Shown here: positions 63,452 to 64,000 of the stretch, piece by piece | How positions within the stretch are numbered: the first letter of the stretch is position 1 | Layout of the letters: each line of letters begins with the position of its first letter | From: Maricaulis sp. | GTDB lineage: Bacteria > Pseudomonadota > Alphaproteobacteria > Caulobacterales > Maricaulaceae | DNA length: 64,000 bases | Assembly: GCF_015665295.1 (NCBI RefSeq) | Contig: NZ_JADFAJ010000016.1 | Location: 175,716 to 239,715 of the forward strand | Direction: 5' to 3' | The notes under the pieces: model-generated | Database searches by the model: none | What the model saw: the letters and a program-made list of their open reading frames with translations, nothing else | Told to the model about the DNA's origin: nothing | Translations under genes and position numbers: made by a program

Positions 63452-63480
63452 ACCTCTCGAGCGGCACGCTCGCCCAACGA

Positions 63481-63517
63481 AAAGGCCCCGCCGGATCATT
63501 CCGGCGGGGCCTTTTTT
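63481..63517. terminator. Bidirectional intrinsic terminator between S9 peptidase and fabI
   Basis: AAAGGCCCCGCCGGA (63481-63495), loop TCAT, TCCGGCGGGGCCTTT (63500-63514). The T tract reaches 63517 on the plus strand; the minus strand ends CCTTTTCG. It serves both convergent genes: the peptidase stop is 30 bp left and the fabI stop 22 bp right. Confidence 0.92.
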
Positions 63518-63538
63518 GTCTAGACGCGGTCGCGTCTA

Positions 63539-64000
63539 TCAGTCGTCATCATCCATGCTCGGCACCGCCACCGCGTGGAAGCCTGCATCCACATGCAGCG
63601 TTTCACCCGTGCAGGAGAAGCCGAGATCGCTGAGCAGGTAGAGGGCGGCGCCGGCGACGCCTTCCATCTTGGTGTCCTGCTTCATCATCGACCATTCGCG
63701 GCCGGTGCGCATCAGGGCCTTGCCGCCGGAAATGCCGGCCATGGCGAGGGTGCGCATCGGGCCGGCCGAGAGCGCGTTGACGCGGATGTCCCTGGGGCCC
63801 AGGTCGCGAGCCATATAGCGGGTCGAGGCTTCCAGGGCTGCCTTGGCGACACCCATCACATTGTAGGACGGGACGACGCGTTCGGAGCCGAGATAGGTCA
63901 GCGTCACCATTGAGCCGCCATTGGGCATCAGGTGGGAGGCGCGCTTGCCGGCGTCGACAAAGGAGAAGGCGGAGATGTCCATCGCCCGGCGCCAGCCCTC
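63539..64000 (-). CDS. fabI: Enoyl-ACP reductase FabI, 5' part outside the window
   Basis: Last reduction step of the fatty-acid elongation cycle, NADH-dependent. The 154 visible residues have YLGSERVVPSYNVMGVAKAALE, with the Y-x6-K catalytic pair of FabI, then DLGPRDIRVNALSAGPMRTLA and the C-terminal GETLHVDAGFHAV. The Rossmann nucleotide motif lies beyond the edge (family length about 260-270). It ends in an acidic MDDDD tail. FabI is the triclosan target, but nothing here speaks to sensitivity. Confidence 0.95.
   Translation of the reverse strand, partial: EGWRRAMDISAFSFVDAGKRASHLMPNGGSMVTLTYLGSERVVPSYNVMGVAKAALEASTRYMARDLGPRDIRVNALSAGPMRTLAMAGISGGKALMRTGREWSMMKQDTKMEGVAGAALYLLSDLGFSCTGETLHVDAGFHAVAVPSMDDDD

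Noticed and set aside
1..64000. CRISPR arrays, prophage, transposases or integrons
   Set aside because: No repeat-spacer pattern, phage structural gene, transposase or integrase was seen on either strand.

Overview
The window is a continuous, gene-dense stretch of a high-GC alphaproteobacterial chromosome. Gene content and order point to the Caulobacterales/Maricaulales, and I infer a Maricaulis-like marine bacterium. The reasons are hrcA-grpE beside rph, the rsmI-yraN-BON-gshB run, miaB-phoH-ybeY-corC-lnt, rimP-nusA-ylxR-infB with rbfA-truB-rpsO-pnp, and typical alphaproteobacterial versions of Fur, TrmB and GlnD. I see no insertion sequence, prophage, CRISPR array, rRNA or tRNA. Both ends are cut: dnaK on the left and fabI on the right, each lacking part of its gene.

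Layout. 1-6.1 kb holds heat-shock genes (dnaK, grpE, hrcA, all leftward), an alkB repair gene and an FMN-dependent glutamate-synthase-like enzyme. 6.2-10 kb is rph, rdgB and hemW. Between rph and rdgB lies a small accessory module: a strongly folded possible RNA, a YozG-type regulator, a DUF2975 membrane protein, an unlisted 38-codon membrane ORF and two palindromic operator candidates. 10-14.4 kb resembles the E. coli yraL-lpoA-yraN-dolP neighbourhood and ends in gshB. 14.6-22 kb holds comM, a hybrid histidine kinase with a degenerate middle receiver preceded by three 11-bp direct repeats, an AmpG-like transporter and maeB. 22-30.3 kb is mutS, glnD, murJ and trpS. 30.3-32.5 kb looks like a copper-handling operon. 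32.5-37.3 kb holds a membrane protein, a universal stress protein, nfuA, tsaB-rimI, fur and a TetA-like exporter.

37.4-58.2 kb is the translation and RNA core: miaB, phoH, ybeY, corC and lnt with overlapping stops and starts, then an HTH regulator, trmB, and rimP-nusA-ylxR-infB, rbfA, truB, rpsO, pnp. The rimP leader has a clear promoter followed at once by an intrinsic terminator, which suggests attenuation of the nusA operon. The ylxR gene appears to use a CTG start that overlaps the nusA stop. Two blocks of accessory genes interrupt the core: two exported SnoaL-like paralogues between infB and rbfA, and an exported alpha/beta hydrolase plus a class-C-type serine hydrolase between rbfA and truB. 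58.2-64 kb holds a small membrane protein, a membrane LytTR regulator facing an acyltransferase-3 membrane protein, an exported S9 peptidase and fabI. A bidirectional terminator separates the last two.

Assignments come from recognisable motifs and synteny read by eye. Starts were chosen from ribosome-binding sites and family lengths. Promoters, operators and RNA folds are pattern calls and have not been tested.
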